Assembly (NCBI GenBank): GCA_017466405.1
Contig: JAFTUF010000052.1
Coordinates: 34,053-98,052, forward strand
Direction: 5' to 3'
Source of the DNA: Bacteroidales bacterium
GTDB lineage: Bacteria > Bacteroidota > Bacteroidia > Bacteroidales > F082
Length of the DNA stretch: 64,000 bases
The notes below the pieces were generated by a model. The model was not told the origin of the DNA. It ran no database searches and was given only the letters and a program-made list of their open reading frames with translations. Every line of letters starts with the position of its first letter. Positions within the stretch are counted from its first letter, which is position 1. Of this stretch, positions 1-9,122 are shown in pieces. Position numbers and translations under genes: made by a program.

Positions 1-3000
1 TTATCCAAATTTGAGAGGACCATATAACTACGACACAGAGAACCTCAATTCCGACGGAACCTTCTCCAATCCGGAAGACAGATGGGGCGGTATCATGAGA
101 GCTATAGAGTCGTCGGACTTCAACGCCACTAATGTGGAATATATCGAGTTCTGGATGATGGACCCGTTCTTTGAGGGTCAAGATCAAACCAATGTCGGTA
201 AACTGTATTTCAACTTAGGTGATGTGTCGGAAGACATCTTGCGCGATGGAAGAAAGTCGTACGAAAACGGATTGCCTACTACGGCTGAAGTCACTCAAGT
301 CGATACAACTTCATGGGGACGCGTGCCTTCGTTGCAGGCATTGGTTGACGCTTTCGATTCTAATCCTGAGTCGAGACAATATCAAGACATTGGTTACGAT
401 GGTTTGTCGGATGATAACGAACGTTCTTTCTTCAAAAATTACTTGGATATATTACAGTCGAAGTTGTCGCCAGAAGCATTTGATGTTGCTTATGATGACC
501 CTTCATCCGACGACTATCATCACTTCAGAGGTTCTGACTATGACAGCGATGAGAAATATAGCAGCATCTTGGAACGTTATAAGAAGTTTAACGGCAATGA
601 AGGCAACTCTCCTTCAGAGTCACAAATGACAGAGAACTATACCACCAATTATACAAAACGTCCTGATGTGGAAGACATCAATAACGACAACACTCTCAGT
701 GAGTCGGAAAATTATTACCAGTATGAAATCGACCTCGACCCGAATAAGATGATGGTGGCTGGCCAAAACAGAATCTCTGACATCCGTACCTCTACGGTCA
801 CTACTATCAATGGTGACAACAAGGAAGTGAAGTGGTATCAATTCAGAATCCCTATCAGAGAGCCTGATAAGGTCGTCGGCAGCATAGAAGGATTTTCTTC
901 AATACGTTTCATGAGAATCTTCATGAAGGGATTTAAGAATGACATCGTACTTCGTTTTGCCACATTGGATCTTGTCAGAGGAGAATGGCGTACCTATGCT
1001 CAGGCTATTCAAGCTCCTGGAGAATATATGCCTGGCGATCAGACAAACCATACGCTATTTGAACAGTCGGCTGTCAACATCGAGGAAAACAGCAGCCGTC
1101 AGCCAGTACCTTACGTCTTGCCTCCTGGAATATATCAAGAAGTGTATAGAGGAACCATGTCAACAGTACGTCAGAATGAGCAGGCATTGCAGCTCTCTGT
1201 GGAGAACCTCGTCGATGGTGATGCTCGAGGCGTTTATAAATCTACAAGCTTCGACTTCAGATATTACAAACAGCTGGAGATGTATGTCCACGCTGAGCAG
1301 ATGTATGAATATGACGATATGGAGGACGGCGACCTTACCGTATTCTTACGTTTCGGTTCCGACTTGACAGACAACTATTATGAATACGAGGTGCCTTTGA
1401 AATTTACAGAGTGGTACACTTCTTCTACCCGTGACACTGAGATCTGGCCTGAAGAAAATAATATCAAGATTGACTTTGAGAAACTGGTAGAGGTTAAGAA
1501 CAACCGTAACAGGTCGTTGGGAACAAATAACATCCAGTCGAACAGAGTCTATTCAGAATATGATGAAGACGGCAAGAAGAAAATCAAGGTCTTAGGTAAC
1601 CCTACTATCAGCGAGGTGAGAAGCATGATGATAGGTGTTAGAAATCCTAAGAACAATAACGAGGTCGGTGTTGACAAGAGTGCTATCATCTGGATCAACG
1701 AGTTGCGTCTGACCGAGTTGAAGAACAAAGGCGGATGGGCGGCTACAGGACGCGTGGAAGCTACTTTGGCAGACTTAGGTCGCGTCACGGCAGCAGGTTC
1801 TTATAACTCTGCAGGTTATGGCGCCTTAGAGACTAAAGCCACCGAATCGTCAATGGAATCTAATAGTTTCTATAGCGTATCAACAGATATTGACCTTGGT
1901 AAGTTTATGGCTCCACAGAAGACTGGTATCACAGTGCCAATCCACTACGACCATAACCAAACAACGGTGACACCAGAATACAATCCTTTCGACCCTGATG
2001 TCAAGTTCAAGAGCGCCTTGGATATCATACAAGACCAAGCCGGCAAAGATTCTCTCAAAGACGCTGCCAGAGATATCGTCAAACAGACCAACTTCAACGT
2101 CACTAACTTAAGAAAGAATCGCGTCGGAAATAAAAAGCCTCATTTCTGGGATATAGAAAACTTCAACGCTTCGTATGCATACACCATGCAGGAACAGAAG
2201 AACAGCGATATAGAATATTCTATCGACAAGACTTATAGAGGAGGTCTCGGCTATACCTACTCTACCAATGCCAAACCGGTCCAGCCATTTGCAAAGGCAA
2301 AATGGGCTTCATCAAAATATCTCCAACTTATCAAGGACATCAACTTCTATTATATGCCTAAGAGTTTCTCCTTCTCGACAGAAATGTTCCGTCAGTATCA
2401 AGAACAAAAGTTGAGAAACAAGAGCACTGGAGATATTATCATAAGACCGACATACGCTAAGAACTGGGATTGGAACCGTACATACGATTTCCGTTACGAC
2501 ATCACCAAAGGATTGAACTTCACTTATAATGCAACAGCCAACGCATATATCTACGAACCTGCTGGCAATCCTGAGAGAGAGACCGCAGAGTGGAACCAGA
2601 ACAGAGATACTATCAAAGACGAAATATTCGGATTAGGTTCGATGTCGAGATTTAATCAGACTTCAAAACTTAATTATACCATACCTATTAATAAGTTGCC
2701 TCTTTTAGACTGGGTCACTTCGAGTGCCAGCTATACTGGAACATACCGCTGGACCGCGTCCTCACGTTCTACACAGGCTATCATGGGTAATGTGAACGAA
2801 AACGAATCGACATTCCAGTTGAACGGCAACGCCGACTTTAGCAAGCTATATAATAAGGTGCCTTATTTTAAAGAGATAACAACACCGAAGCGTGCCAACA
2901 GAAGCAGCGGCCGACAAGCTAACAAAGAAGAAGAGAAAGTAGCCGTCGATACTACCGGCAAAGCTCCTAAAAAGAACTATGCTAAACTTGTTGGCGACAA

Positions 3001-4363
3001 TGTAGTGAGAGTATTGTTGAGCGTGAAAAAGGCTTCGTTCTCATACTCGCAGTCGAGCGGAGTGTCGTTGCCTGGATATATGTACGAACCTGATTATTTA
3101 GGTATCAATGCCATGACAGGAGCTCCAGGCTTCGGATTCATCTTCGGAAGAAATGACAACGTCTTGGAAAATGCTATAAACGGCAACTGGCTCACTACAG
3201 ATACCACCTTCAACCAGGCATATTCCGAGAGATTCAATGAAAGCTATAACTATAAGGTGGTGCTCGAGCCGTTCCAAGACCTTAAGATTGACGTGAGCGG
3301 TACAAGAACATACGTCGAGAACTTCTCGGAATATTTCAGAGCTAATGCTAATGGCGTATTCAATTTCTATACACCAACCAACGGAGGTAACTTCAGTATC
3401 TCTCATCTCATGACAGCTACCTCATTCAAAAACGGTGACGACTTGTTCGAGAATATGTTGAGTTACAGACAGGATATTGCGTTGCGTCTCGCAACAGAAA
3501 ATCAGGCATGGTTAGATATGGATTCACCTATGGTATATGACTCTATTGGCAGCGGCTACTTCCCATACGGCTACGGAGCCAGCTCGCAAGAGGTGCTTCT
3601 ATATTCATTCCTCGCTGCATATTCAGGACAAGATGCTGCTAATGTCGAACTTAATCTTTTCAGAAAGATAGCCTTGCCGAACTGGTCGGTCAACTTCACA
3701 GGCTTGACAAAGATTGAGGCCTTGAAAAAAATCTTCAAGACAATCAATATCACACATTCATACAGATCGACATATTCTATCTCGTCGTGGGCTACAAACC
3801 TCAACTACAATGAGAACAACACCATGTTGATGTATGACGGAACCAACTTGAGAGTCCCAGAATTCGATATGGCTCAAATAGTGCTTACGGAACAATATGC
3901 TCCTTTGGTTGGTCTTAAACTGACTTTCAATAACAACTTGTCGCCTTCATTAGATTTCAAGAAGAGCAGAACAGTCACAATAAGCTTCATCAACAATCAG
4001 CTTACTGAGACAGAAGGACAGGAAATAGTTATCGGTTGTGGCTATACCTTTAAGGATCTTGGCTTGGTGTTCTCATCAGCAGGCGGAGGCTCATCAAGAA
4101 ACTCCAACGACCTCACCATGAAACTTGACATAGGCTTCAGAAAAGACAAAACTATCTTGAGAAGCATTGACGAAAACTATAGCCAGATTTCATCAGGACA
4201 GAATAAAGTCAATATTTATCTCACAGCTGACTATGACTTCAGCAACAGATTAGGCATGCAGGCATTCTTCCGTCACGATATGACAGATCCGTTTGTCGCT
4301 AATTCTTTCAAGACCAGCAATACTTTTGCAGGTGTAACATTGAGATTTACATTGACACAATAA
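1..4363 (+). CDS. sprA: SprA/Sov, type IX secretion outer-membrane translocon (3' part)
   Basis: SprA (Sov in Porphyromonas) is the giant outer-membrane barrel through which T9SS cargo leaves the cell. The reading frame is open at the left edge; codons before the TTG at 11 continue it (Y-P-N-L-R-G-P-Y-N-Y), so the real start lies outside and about 1,450 C-terminal residues of a protein usually over 2,000 long are visible. The sequence is rich in aromatic and Asn/Asp residues with alternating strands typical of a large barrel, and ends on an aromatic-hydrophobic strand (TLRFTLTQ), as outer-membrane barrels do. Identification rests on size, the RGPYNYD start region and overall character. It fits the T9SS cargo and gldE/gldD genes in this window. 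gcvH follows 90 bp later from its own promoter. Confidence 0.9.
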   Translation, partial: YPNLRGPYNYDTENLNSDGTFSNPEDRWGGIMRAIESSDFNATNVEYIEFWMMDPFFEGQDQTNVGKLYFNLGDVSEDILRDGRKSYENGLPTTAEVTQVDTTSWGRVPSLQALVDAFDSNPESRQYQDIGYDGLSDDNERSFFKNYLDILQSKLSPEAFDVAYDDPSSDDYHHFRGSDYDSDEKYSSILERYKKFNGNEGNSPSESQMTENYTTNYTKRPDVEDINNDNTLSESENYYQYEIDLDPNKMMVAGQNRISDIRTSTVTTINGDNKEVKWYQFRIPIREPDKVVGSIEGFSSIRFMRIFMKGFKNDIVLRFATLDLVRGEWRTYAQAIQAPGEYMPGDQTNHTLFEQSAVNIEENSSRQPVPYVLPPGIYQEVYRGTMSTVRQNEQALQLSVENLVDGDARGVYKSTSFDFRYYKQLEMYVHAEQMYEYDDMEDGDLTVFLRFGSDLTDNYYEYEVPLKFTEWYTSSTRDTEIWPEENNIKIDFEKLVEVKNNRNRSLGTNNIQSNRVYSEYDEDGKKKIKVLGNPTISEVRSMMIGVRNPKNNNEVGVDKSAIIWINELRLTELKNKGGWAATGRVEATLADLGRVTAAGSYNSAGYGALETKATESSMESNSFYSVSTDIDLGKFMAPQKTGITVPIHYDHNQTTVTPEYNPFDPDVKFKSALDIIQDQAGKDSLKDAARDIVKQTNFNVTNLRKNRVGNKKPHFWDIENFNASYAYTMQEQKNSDIEYSIDKTYRGGLGYTYSTNAKPVQPFAKAKWASSKYLQLIKDINFYYMPKSFSFSTEMFRQYQEQKLRNKSTGDIIIRPTYAKNWDWNRTYDFRYDITKGLNFTYNATANAYIYEPAGNPERETAEWNQNRDTIKDEIFGLGSMSRFNQTSKLNYTIPINKLPLLDWVTSSASYTGTYRWTASSRSTQAIMGNVNENESTFQLNGNADFSKLYNKVPYFKEITTPKRANRSSGRQANKEEEKVAVDTTGKAPKKNYAKLVGDNVVRVLLSVKKASFSYSQSSGVSLPGYMYEPDYLGINAMTGAPGFGFIFGRNDNVLENAINGNWLTTDTTFNQAYSERFNESYNYKVVLEPFQDLKIDVSGTRTYVENFSEYFRANANGVFNFYTPTNGGNFSISHLMTATSFKNGDDLFENMLSYRQDIALRLATENQAWLDMDSPMVYDSIGSGYFPYGYGASSQEVLLYSFLAAYSGQDAANVELNLFRKIALPNWSVNFTGLTKIEALKKIFKTINITHSYRSTYSISSWATNLNYNENNTMLMYDGTNLRVPEFDMAQIVLTEQYAPLVGLKLTFNNNLSPSLDFKKSRTVTISFINNQLTETEGQEIVIGCGYTFKDLGLVFSSAGGGSSRNSNDLTMKLDIGFRKDKTILRSIDENYSQISSGQNKVNIYLTADYDFSNRLGMQAFFRHDMTDPFVANSFKTSNTFAGVTLRFTLTQ

Positions 4364-4402
4364 AAATTTTCATAGAAATAATAATCATAACAATAAAAAT
4401 TG

Positions 4403-4410
4403 TAATTTTG
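4403..4410 (+). promoter_or_regulatory. TAnnTTTG -7 box of gcvH
   Basis: TAATTTTG matches the Bacteroidota -7 consensus and lies 43 bp before the gcvH ATG, in the gap after sprA. Confidence 0.6.
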
Positions 4411-4453
4411 GCAAGTTAAAAAAGTAATTATTAAATTTTAAAAATAAAACAAG

Positions 4454-4831
4454 ATGAACATTCCAGCAGAATTAAAGTATTCAAAGGATCACGAATGGAT
4501 CCGTTTAGAAGGTGAAACAGCTTACGTAGGTATCACAGACTTCGCACAACACGAATTAGGCGACATCGTTTTCGTTGACATCGACACAGTTGATGAAACA
4601 CTCGAAGCAGAAGAAACATTCGGTACAATCGAAGCAGTTAAAACATCTTCAGAATTGTTAATGCCAGTAGCAGGTACTGTCGTTGAATTCAACGAAGCTC
4701 TCGCTGACGCTCCTGAAACAGTAAACAACGACCCATACGGTGAAGGTTGGATTATCAAATTAGAAGGCGTTAACGCAGCTGACCTCGATAACTTATTATC
4801 AGCAGAAGCATACAAAGAATTAATCGGCTAA
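4454..4831 (+). CDS. gcvH: Glycine cleavage system H protein
   Basis: H protein carries the lipoyl arm that shuttles the aminomethyl group between the P, T and L proteins of glycine cleavage. At 125 residues it has the normal family length. The lipoylation motif [14 protein letters not shown] places the modified lysine at K63. The N-terminal [14 protein letters not shown] and [16 protein letters not shown] segments are typical. None of the P, T or L genes is adjacent, but glyA (25106-26386), which works in the same one-carbon pathway, is in the window. Codon use is unusually uniform (TTC, ATC, GAA), suggesting high expression. The ATG follows an A-rich leader without a Shine-Dalgarno. Confidence 0.97.
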   Translation: MNIPAELKYSKDHEWIRLEGETAYVGITDFAQHELGDIVFVDIDTVDETLEAEETFGTIEAVKTSSELLMPVAGTVVEFNEALADAPETVNNDPYGEGWIIKLEGVNAADLDNLLSAEAYKELIG

Positions 4832-4847
4832 TAATTTTATTAGTAAA

Positions 4848-5273
4848 TTGAGACGACTGTCGGAAAGATTCTATCCAGGTCTCATTTGTGCAGCATTCAT
4901 AATGCTCCTCATGGGATTGCCAGGAAAATTTTTTCCGACAGTCGTTAATTTTTGGGAATGGATAGGTCCCGATAAAATAGTACATCTGCTCCTATTCGGA
5001 TTGTTATCCTTTCTTTCTTTATGGGGCTACAGAAAACAACTCCTGTCAGCAAACACAACCCACCTGACATTATCAATATTGCTCGTCATATTCCTCACAA
5101 TGTCATACGGCGCTCTCACAGAATTGATGCAAAAGTACGTTTTCATTAACAGATACGGAAGTTTTTTCGACTTCCTAGCCGACTCAATCGGTTGTGTCTT
5201 AGGAGTAAGCACCTTCTATTTTTATCTCAAAAAAAAAAATAAAAAAATAGAGAAAAGCGAGAACAATATCTAA
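4848..5273 (+). CDS. VanZ-like membrane protein
   Basis: A 141-residue integral membrane protein with about four hydrophobic helices (residues 9-31, 44-60, 71-93, 107-128) and a lysine-rich C-terminus. The layout, with LMGLPG after helix 1, PDKIVHLLLFGLLS and the FFDFLADSIGCVLG motif, matches the VanZ-like family, whose general role is unknown apart from low-level teicoplanin resistance by VanZ itself. The start is taken as TTG at 4848, 16 bp after gcvH; the first in-frame ATG (4902) would cut into helix 1. The 5' end carries a 14-bp inverted repeat (4853-4945) that could fold over the start. Family is likely; function is not assigned. Confidence 0.75.
   Translation: MRRLSERFYPGLICAAFIMLLMGLPGKFFPTVVNFWEWIGPDKIVHLLLFGLLSFLSLWGYRKQLLSANTTHLTLSILLVIFLTMSYGALTELMQKYVFINRYGSFFDFLADSIGCVLGVSTFYFYLKKKNKKIEKSENNI
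4853..4945. repeat. 14-bp perfect inverted repeat across the VanZ-like start
   Basis: ACGACTGTCGGAAA at 4853-4866 is the exact reverse complement of 4932-4945, separated by 65 bp, and G-T pairs extend both ends. In RNA it would form a long stem covering codons 2-7 and 29-33 of the VanZ-like gene. Confidence 0.75.
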
Positions 5274-5283
5274 GGAAATTTAT

Positions 5284-5291
5284 TACCTTTG
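5284..5291 (+). promoter_or_regulatory. TAnnTTTG -7 box of the TonB-like gene
   Basis: TACCTTTG lies 46 bp before the ATG at 5338. It places transcription start downstream of the TTG at 5308, unless that TTG is used, and so helps choose the ATG. Confidence 0.6.
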
Positions 5292-5337
5292 TGGCGAAAT
5301 ATAATTCTTGAGTTTAACTGCAAAAAGAAATAAAGAA

Positions 5338-6024
5338 ATGGAAATTAAAAAATCACCAAAGGCGGATCTTGAAGACAAGAAATTGACTTTTACGCTGATA
5401 GGTCTTGTCATTACTTTGTTGGTTGTTTGGCGCGTGTTTGAATACAAAAGCTACGATAAACAAACAATCGACAATTTGCAAACCACAGTTGAGGTTATAG
5501 AAGAAGAAATGGTTGAAATTACAAAACAAGAACAACCAAAAGTTCAGCCTCCACAACCAAAACCACAAGTTACTCAAATCGAAATCGTTGACAACGAAGA
5601 AGAAATTGAAGACGAAATCGAAATCGATGCTGAAGTTTCACAAGACGAAGTAATCGAAGAGTACGACTACCAACCACCAGAGATCGAAGAAGAAGAAATC
5701 GTTGAAGCTGAAATCTTCAAAGTAGTAGAAGAAATGCCTGAGTTCCCAGGTGGCGCAGCTAAGATGATGGAATATATCCAAAAGAATATGAAATATCCTA
5801 TGATGGCTCGTGAATCAGACATCCAAGGTAGAGTATTCGTTAACTTCGTTGTAGAACCAGACGGATCAATCTCAAACGTAACAGTGATGCGTGGTATCGG
5901 CGGTGGTTGCGATGAAGAAGCTCTCCGCGTCGTTGAAAGCATGCCAAAATGGAAACCAGGTAAACAACGTGGTAGCGCAGTACGCTGCTCCTTCACAGTG
6001 CCTATCATCTTCAAACTTCAATAG
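5338..6024 (+). CDS. tonB: TonB-family energy transducer
   Basis: TonB links inner-membrane ExbB/ExbD proton flow to outer-membrane receptors. The protein (228 residues from the ATG at 5338) has a short cytoplasmic end, one membrane helix (about 16-35), a long Pro/Gln/Glu-rich periplasmic stretch (about 65-130) with very acidic runs, and a C-terminal TonB domain from about 145: FPGGAAKMMEYI, YP, GRVFVNFVVEPDGSISNV, then the DEEALRVVESMPKWKPGKQRG motif region and VPIIF. A strong terminator follows. An ExbB/ExbD operon lies at 34-36 kb, so this gene is separate from its motor genes. Two TonB-dependent receptors in the window are possible partners. Confidence 0.92.
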   Translation: MEIKKSPKADLEDKKLTFTLIGLVITLLVVWRVFEYKSYDKQTIDNLQTTVEVIEEEMVEITKQEQPKVQPPQPKPQVTQIEIVDNEEEIEDEIEIDAEVSQDEVIEEYDYQPPEIEEEEIVEAEIFKVVEEMPEFPGGAAKMMEYIQKNMKYPMMARESDIQGRVFVNFVVEPDGSISNVTVMRGIGGGCDEEALRVVESMPKWKPGKQRGSAVRCSFTVPIIFKLQ

Positions 6025-6048
6025 TGAAAAGATAAATACCCAATATGA

Positions 6049-6075
6049 AAAGCTACCTTCGGGTAGCTTTTTTTG
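6049..6075 (+). terminator. Intrinsic terminator after tonB
   Basis: A perfect 7-bp stem AGCTACC/GGTAGCT with a stable TTCG tetraloop is followed by seven T's (6068-6074). It separates the TonB gene from the LytTR gene. Confidence 0.92.
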
Positions 6076-6121
6076 TTGAAATAATTATCAATCTTATTTC
6101 AAACAATAGCAAAAAATATCG

Positions 6122-6129
6122 TAAATTTG
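6122..6129 (+). promoter_or_regulatory. TAnnTTTG -7 box, near-leaderless, for the LytTR gene
   Basis: TAAATTTG ends 5 bp before the ATG at 6135. If transcription starts at the usual distance, the mRNA begins at or next to the start codon. Confidence 0.6.
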
Positions 6130-6134
6130 CAAAC

Positions 6135-7082
6135 ATGAGTGATATTGCTGATAAGAAAAAATATGCCCTTCGTTTTGGTAATAAAGAATTACCTAACTTC
6201 CTCGTGACTAAAGAAAACATCAGAAAACTGATTTTCTTTACCACGGTGTATTCGTTGGTGTTTATTAATATTTTCCGTCCTTTTAATTCAGAGACCTGGA
6301 TCCCAGGAATCAATAACCTCAACTATTTCCTCTATTCATCTTTGATGGTACTTATAGGCTTGGCTTTAATATCAATAAGCCGAGTAGTAATGTATTTCTT
6401 CGTAAAAAAAATATCAATAGGTTATTGGGAATATCTTATCTGGATTCTTGGCGAAATCACTATACTTGCGGGCTTCTATGTCTTTATCGCACATAAAGTC
6501 GGATTCATTGATAATTACATCGCAGAAAATCAAATACAAATATATTCAGAAGCGGTTTTCGAGATATATAGAAAGGCAGTCGCTAATACAACATGGATGC
6601 TGCTCATACCTTATATAATCTCCTACCTGTATCTTTACAACGAACATCTCGTGCGTAATGTCATCACCAAGTTGAGTGAAAGCGCTAATGCAGTGCAAGA
6701 ACAAACTGAACGCAAAGAACATAACCTCATACATTTTAAAGACGATAGAAATGAAGTGCGCTTCAGCATAACGACCGATAAGATCGCATACATAGAATCG
6801 TCAGATAATTACTGTAAGATAAAATATATCAATAATGGCAAGTTGCAGGATTTTGTCTTGAGAACTTCTTTGAAGAAGTTGCAGGAAGAACTGAAAGATA
6901 CTTCCATCCAACGCTGCCAACGTTCCTATATGGTTAACTTTGAACATGTGGTCTCGTTGAGAAGAGACAATAGCGACATAAGCCTTGAATTCGACGTTAA
7001 GGATATAGGAGAAATACCGGTATCAAAATCTTATAACGACAAAGTGGTAGAATCTTTTGTTAAGTATTCTAAACAAGGTTAA
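6135..7082 (+). CDS. Membrane-anchored LytTR DNA-binding regulator
   Basis: A transcription regulator of 315 residues: an N-terminal membrane half with about four helices (TVYSLVFINIF, YFLYSSLMVLIGLALISIS, YLIWILGEITILAGFYVF, WMLLIPYIISYLYLY) and a C-terminal LytTR domain (about 215-312) with IAYIESSDNYCKI, LRTSLKKLQEEL and the RCQRSYMVN recognition segment. There is no response-regulator receiver, so the membrane part probably senses the signal directly. The ATG at 6135 lies after the tonB terminator and its own promoter box; an upstream in-frame ATG would lie inside the terminator. The TPR gene starts 5 bp after the stop, so the two form an operon. The regulated genes are unknown. Confidence 0.88.
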   Translation: MSDIADKKKYALRFGNKELPNFLVTKENIRKLIFFTTVYSLVFINIFRPFNSETWIPGINNLNYFLYSSLMVLIGLALISISRVVMYFFVKKISIGYWEYLIWILGEITILAGFYVFIAHKVGFIDNYIAENQIQIYSEAVFEIYRKAVANTTWMLLIPYIISYLYLYNEHLVRNVITKLSESANAVQEQTERKEHNLIHFKDDRNEVRFSITTDKIAYIESSDNYCKIKYINNGKLQDFVLRTSLKKLQEELKDTSIQRCQRSYMVNFEHVVSLRRDNSDISLEFDVKDIGEIPVSKSYNDKVVESFVKYSKQG

Positions 7083-7087
7083 TATTT

Positions 7088-9076
7088 ATGAAGCTGATAC
7101 GATACATAATCATATTTCTCTTTCTCTCACTGGGATATGATTCGTATTCTCAACTCAATCATAAACATTACATTCTGATGGGCCGAATCGACTTGTCGGA
7201 AGAAGATTATTCCAAAGCGATACAGAATTTCAATATGGCAATCGTGGCAAAGCCAAACGACTTTGAAGGCTATTTCCTCAGAGGTATCGCAAAATATAGC
7301 CTCAATGATTTCACAGGCGCCGTCAAGGATTTTACCAAGACTCTTGAGATACATCCTCTTTATGTGCGAGCCTATCATTACAGAGGAATATCCAACGACC
7401 GCTTAGGCAATTATGCCGATGCAAAAAAAGATTATAACCAAGCCATAAAACTTGACCCTTACGATCCAGAATTACATATAGCTCTCGGCTCAACGAAGCT
7501 GCATCTTAACGAATATTTAGATGCTGTGGCAAGTTTCGATACTGCGCTTATCATAAATCCGAGCAATGCAAACGCCTATATCAACAGAGGCGTGGCTAAA
7601 CGTTTCATGAATCAGCTGGACGAGGCTCTAGAAGATTTGAACAAAGCGGTCTATTACGACTTTTTTAACATAGAAGCTATAGTGCGGAGAGGCATCATAC
7701 AGATGGAACGCGAGCAATATCAGGAAGCTCTCGTAGATTTTAATAACGCCCTTAAAATGGATGGCGACAATCCCTTAATTTTCTTTAACAGAGGAACGGT
7801 ACATCTTAATATGGGTGATACTCTCTCGGCTCTAAAAGATTATGAAAGAGTGAACAACCTCGACGAACGTAATGCCTTAACATATTTTAACAGAGCTATC
7901 ATTTATAGTCTCTTGAAAGAAGACGACATAGCGATGGCGCTTTTCGATAAGGTCATAGAGATAAACCCGGATAACATTTACGGATATTTCAACAGAGGAA
8001 TTCTATATTATAAAATGAATGAATTGGATTATGCCGAGGCTGACTTCACCAAAGTGATTGAGCTATTCCCAGATTATATCGACGCTTGGGTGAACCGTTC
8101 GGTGGTGCGACATGATAAAGGAGACATCGAGGGTGCAGAGTCTGACAGATATAAATCGATGGAGATAATAAACATGATAAGCGAGGATGAGAAAAACGTT
8201 GACTCCTTGTATAAGGTATATTCTTCTTCGATAGATCACGACAAGATTATCGCCTTTGAATCGGATTTCTCTAACGGTGACAGAGGAGGCAAACTCGCAC
8301 AGTATTCTTCCATCGACATCAAGCCTTTCAATAATTTCATAGTCGCGGTGGTTTCTTTCGACGCTGACAAGGATGACGCTCATAACACTCGCTATTATCT
8401 CGACGCGAGCTTGAGTCATATCAATGAAAATAAAAAACTGAACGGACTGAGTCTCGTCTATAAACATGTCGATTTCTTTGATGATGGCTATCAGTCGCTG
8501 CTTAACGATTCTATTGTGGAAGCTGTCGGCGATAAAAGGCTCGTCACTTTTCTTAACGGCGTCTTGAATTATGAGATTCATAATTACCAACATTCAGAAG
8601 ACAACTTCCGTACTTTGGCCGATGATGATGTCTTTGAGATTTATTCGGCTATAAACATAGCGTCATTACAAAAGGAGAAAGCTGAGCTGGTCCTGTATAG
8701 TCAGGATTATAACGACCCTATTATGATTAATTACAAGAAGAATCCCGATAAGAACACTATAAAAAAACAAGAGCGACCTGACTATAATCAGGCGTTGGAG
8801 ACTTTGACGGCGGTTTTGGAGAAGAATAGAAGCAATCCTTTTATTTGGTATAATCTCGGTAATCTTCATTTGCAGATGCAGGATTTTCATAAAGCCGTCG
8901 ATGATTATACCGAAGCCATAAAATATGAAAAGAACTTAGCTGAGGCTTACTATAACAGAGGTTTGACTTTATTATATTTGGGAGAAAAAGAATTAGCCAA
9001 CAGCGACTTAAGCAAAGCGGGCGAACTCGGTATCAAGGAAGCTTACGCTGTGATGAAGAGGTTTTATAACAAATAA
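7088..9076 (+). CDS. Exported TPR-repeat protein
   Basis: 662 residues with an N-terminal signal peptide (about 1-21, ending SYS-Q) followed by around ten tetratricopeptide repeats (about 25-365), easily seen from recurring A-x-x-x-x-x-A-I-x-x-x-P spacing. A less regular middle part (about 375-560) is followed by two more TPRs (about 575-655). TPR arrays hold protein complexes together; no enzymatic motif is visible. It lies 5 bp downstream of the membrane LytTR regulator, so it may be the periplasmic partner of that sensor, which is inference. Related TPR proteins occur next to LytTR genes in other Bacteroidota. Confidence 0.85.
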   Translation: MKLIRYIIIFLFLSLGYDSYSQLNHKHYILMGRIDLSEEDYSKAIQNFNMAIVAKPNDFEGYFLRGIAKYSLNDFTGAVKDFTKTLEIHPLYVRAYHYRGISNDRLGNYADAKKDYNQAIKLDPYDPELHIALGSTKLHLNEYLDAVASFDTALIINPSNANAYINRGVAKRFMNQLDEALEDLNKAVYYDFFNIEAIVRRGIIQMEREQYQEALVDFNNALKMDGDNPLIFFNRGTVHLNMGDTLSALKDYERVNNLDERNALTYFNRAIIYSLLKEDDIAMALFDKVIEINPDNIYGYFNRGILYYKMNELDYAEADFTKVIELFPDYIDAWVNRSVVRHDKGDIEGAESDRYKSMEIINMISEDEKNVDSLYKVYSSSIDHDKIIAFESDFSNGDRGGKLAQYSSIDIKPFNNFIVAVVSFDADKDDAHNTRYYLDASLSHINENKKLNGLSLVYKHVDFFDDGYQSLLNDSIVEAVGDKRLVTFLNGVLNYEIHNYQHSEDNFRTLADDDVFEIYSAINIASLQKEKAELVLYSQDYNDPIMINYKKNPDKNTIKKQERPDYNQALETLTAVLEKNRSNPFIWYNLGNLHLQMQDFHKAVDDYTEAIKYEKNLAEAYYNRGLTLLYLGEKELANSDLSKAGELGIKEAYAVMKRFYNK

Positions 9077-9122
9077 GGGGAATTGTTTAAATCCCCCTCA
9101 TCCATGTTTTATGTTAATATCT

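Noticed and set aside
4364-4453. Terminator after sprA
   Set aside because: The gap is AT-rich without a stem of note; only the gcvH promoter box is supported.
4522-4815. Minus-strand ORF opposite gcvH
   Set aside because: Composition mirrors the gcvH codon pattern; no promoter, no recognisable protein.
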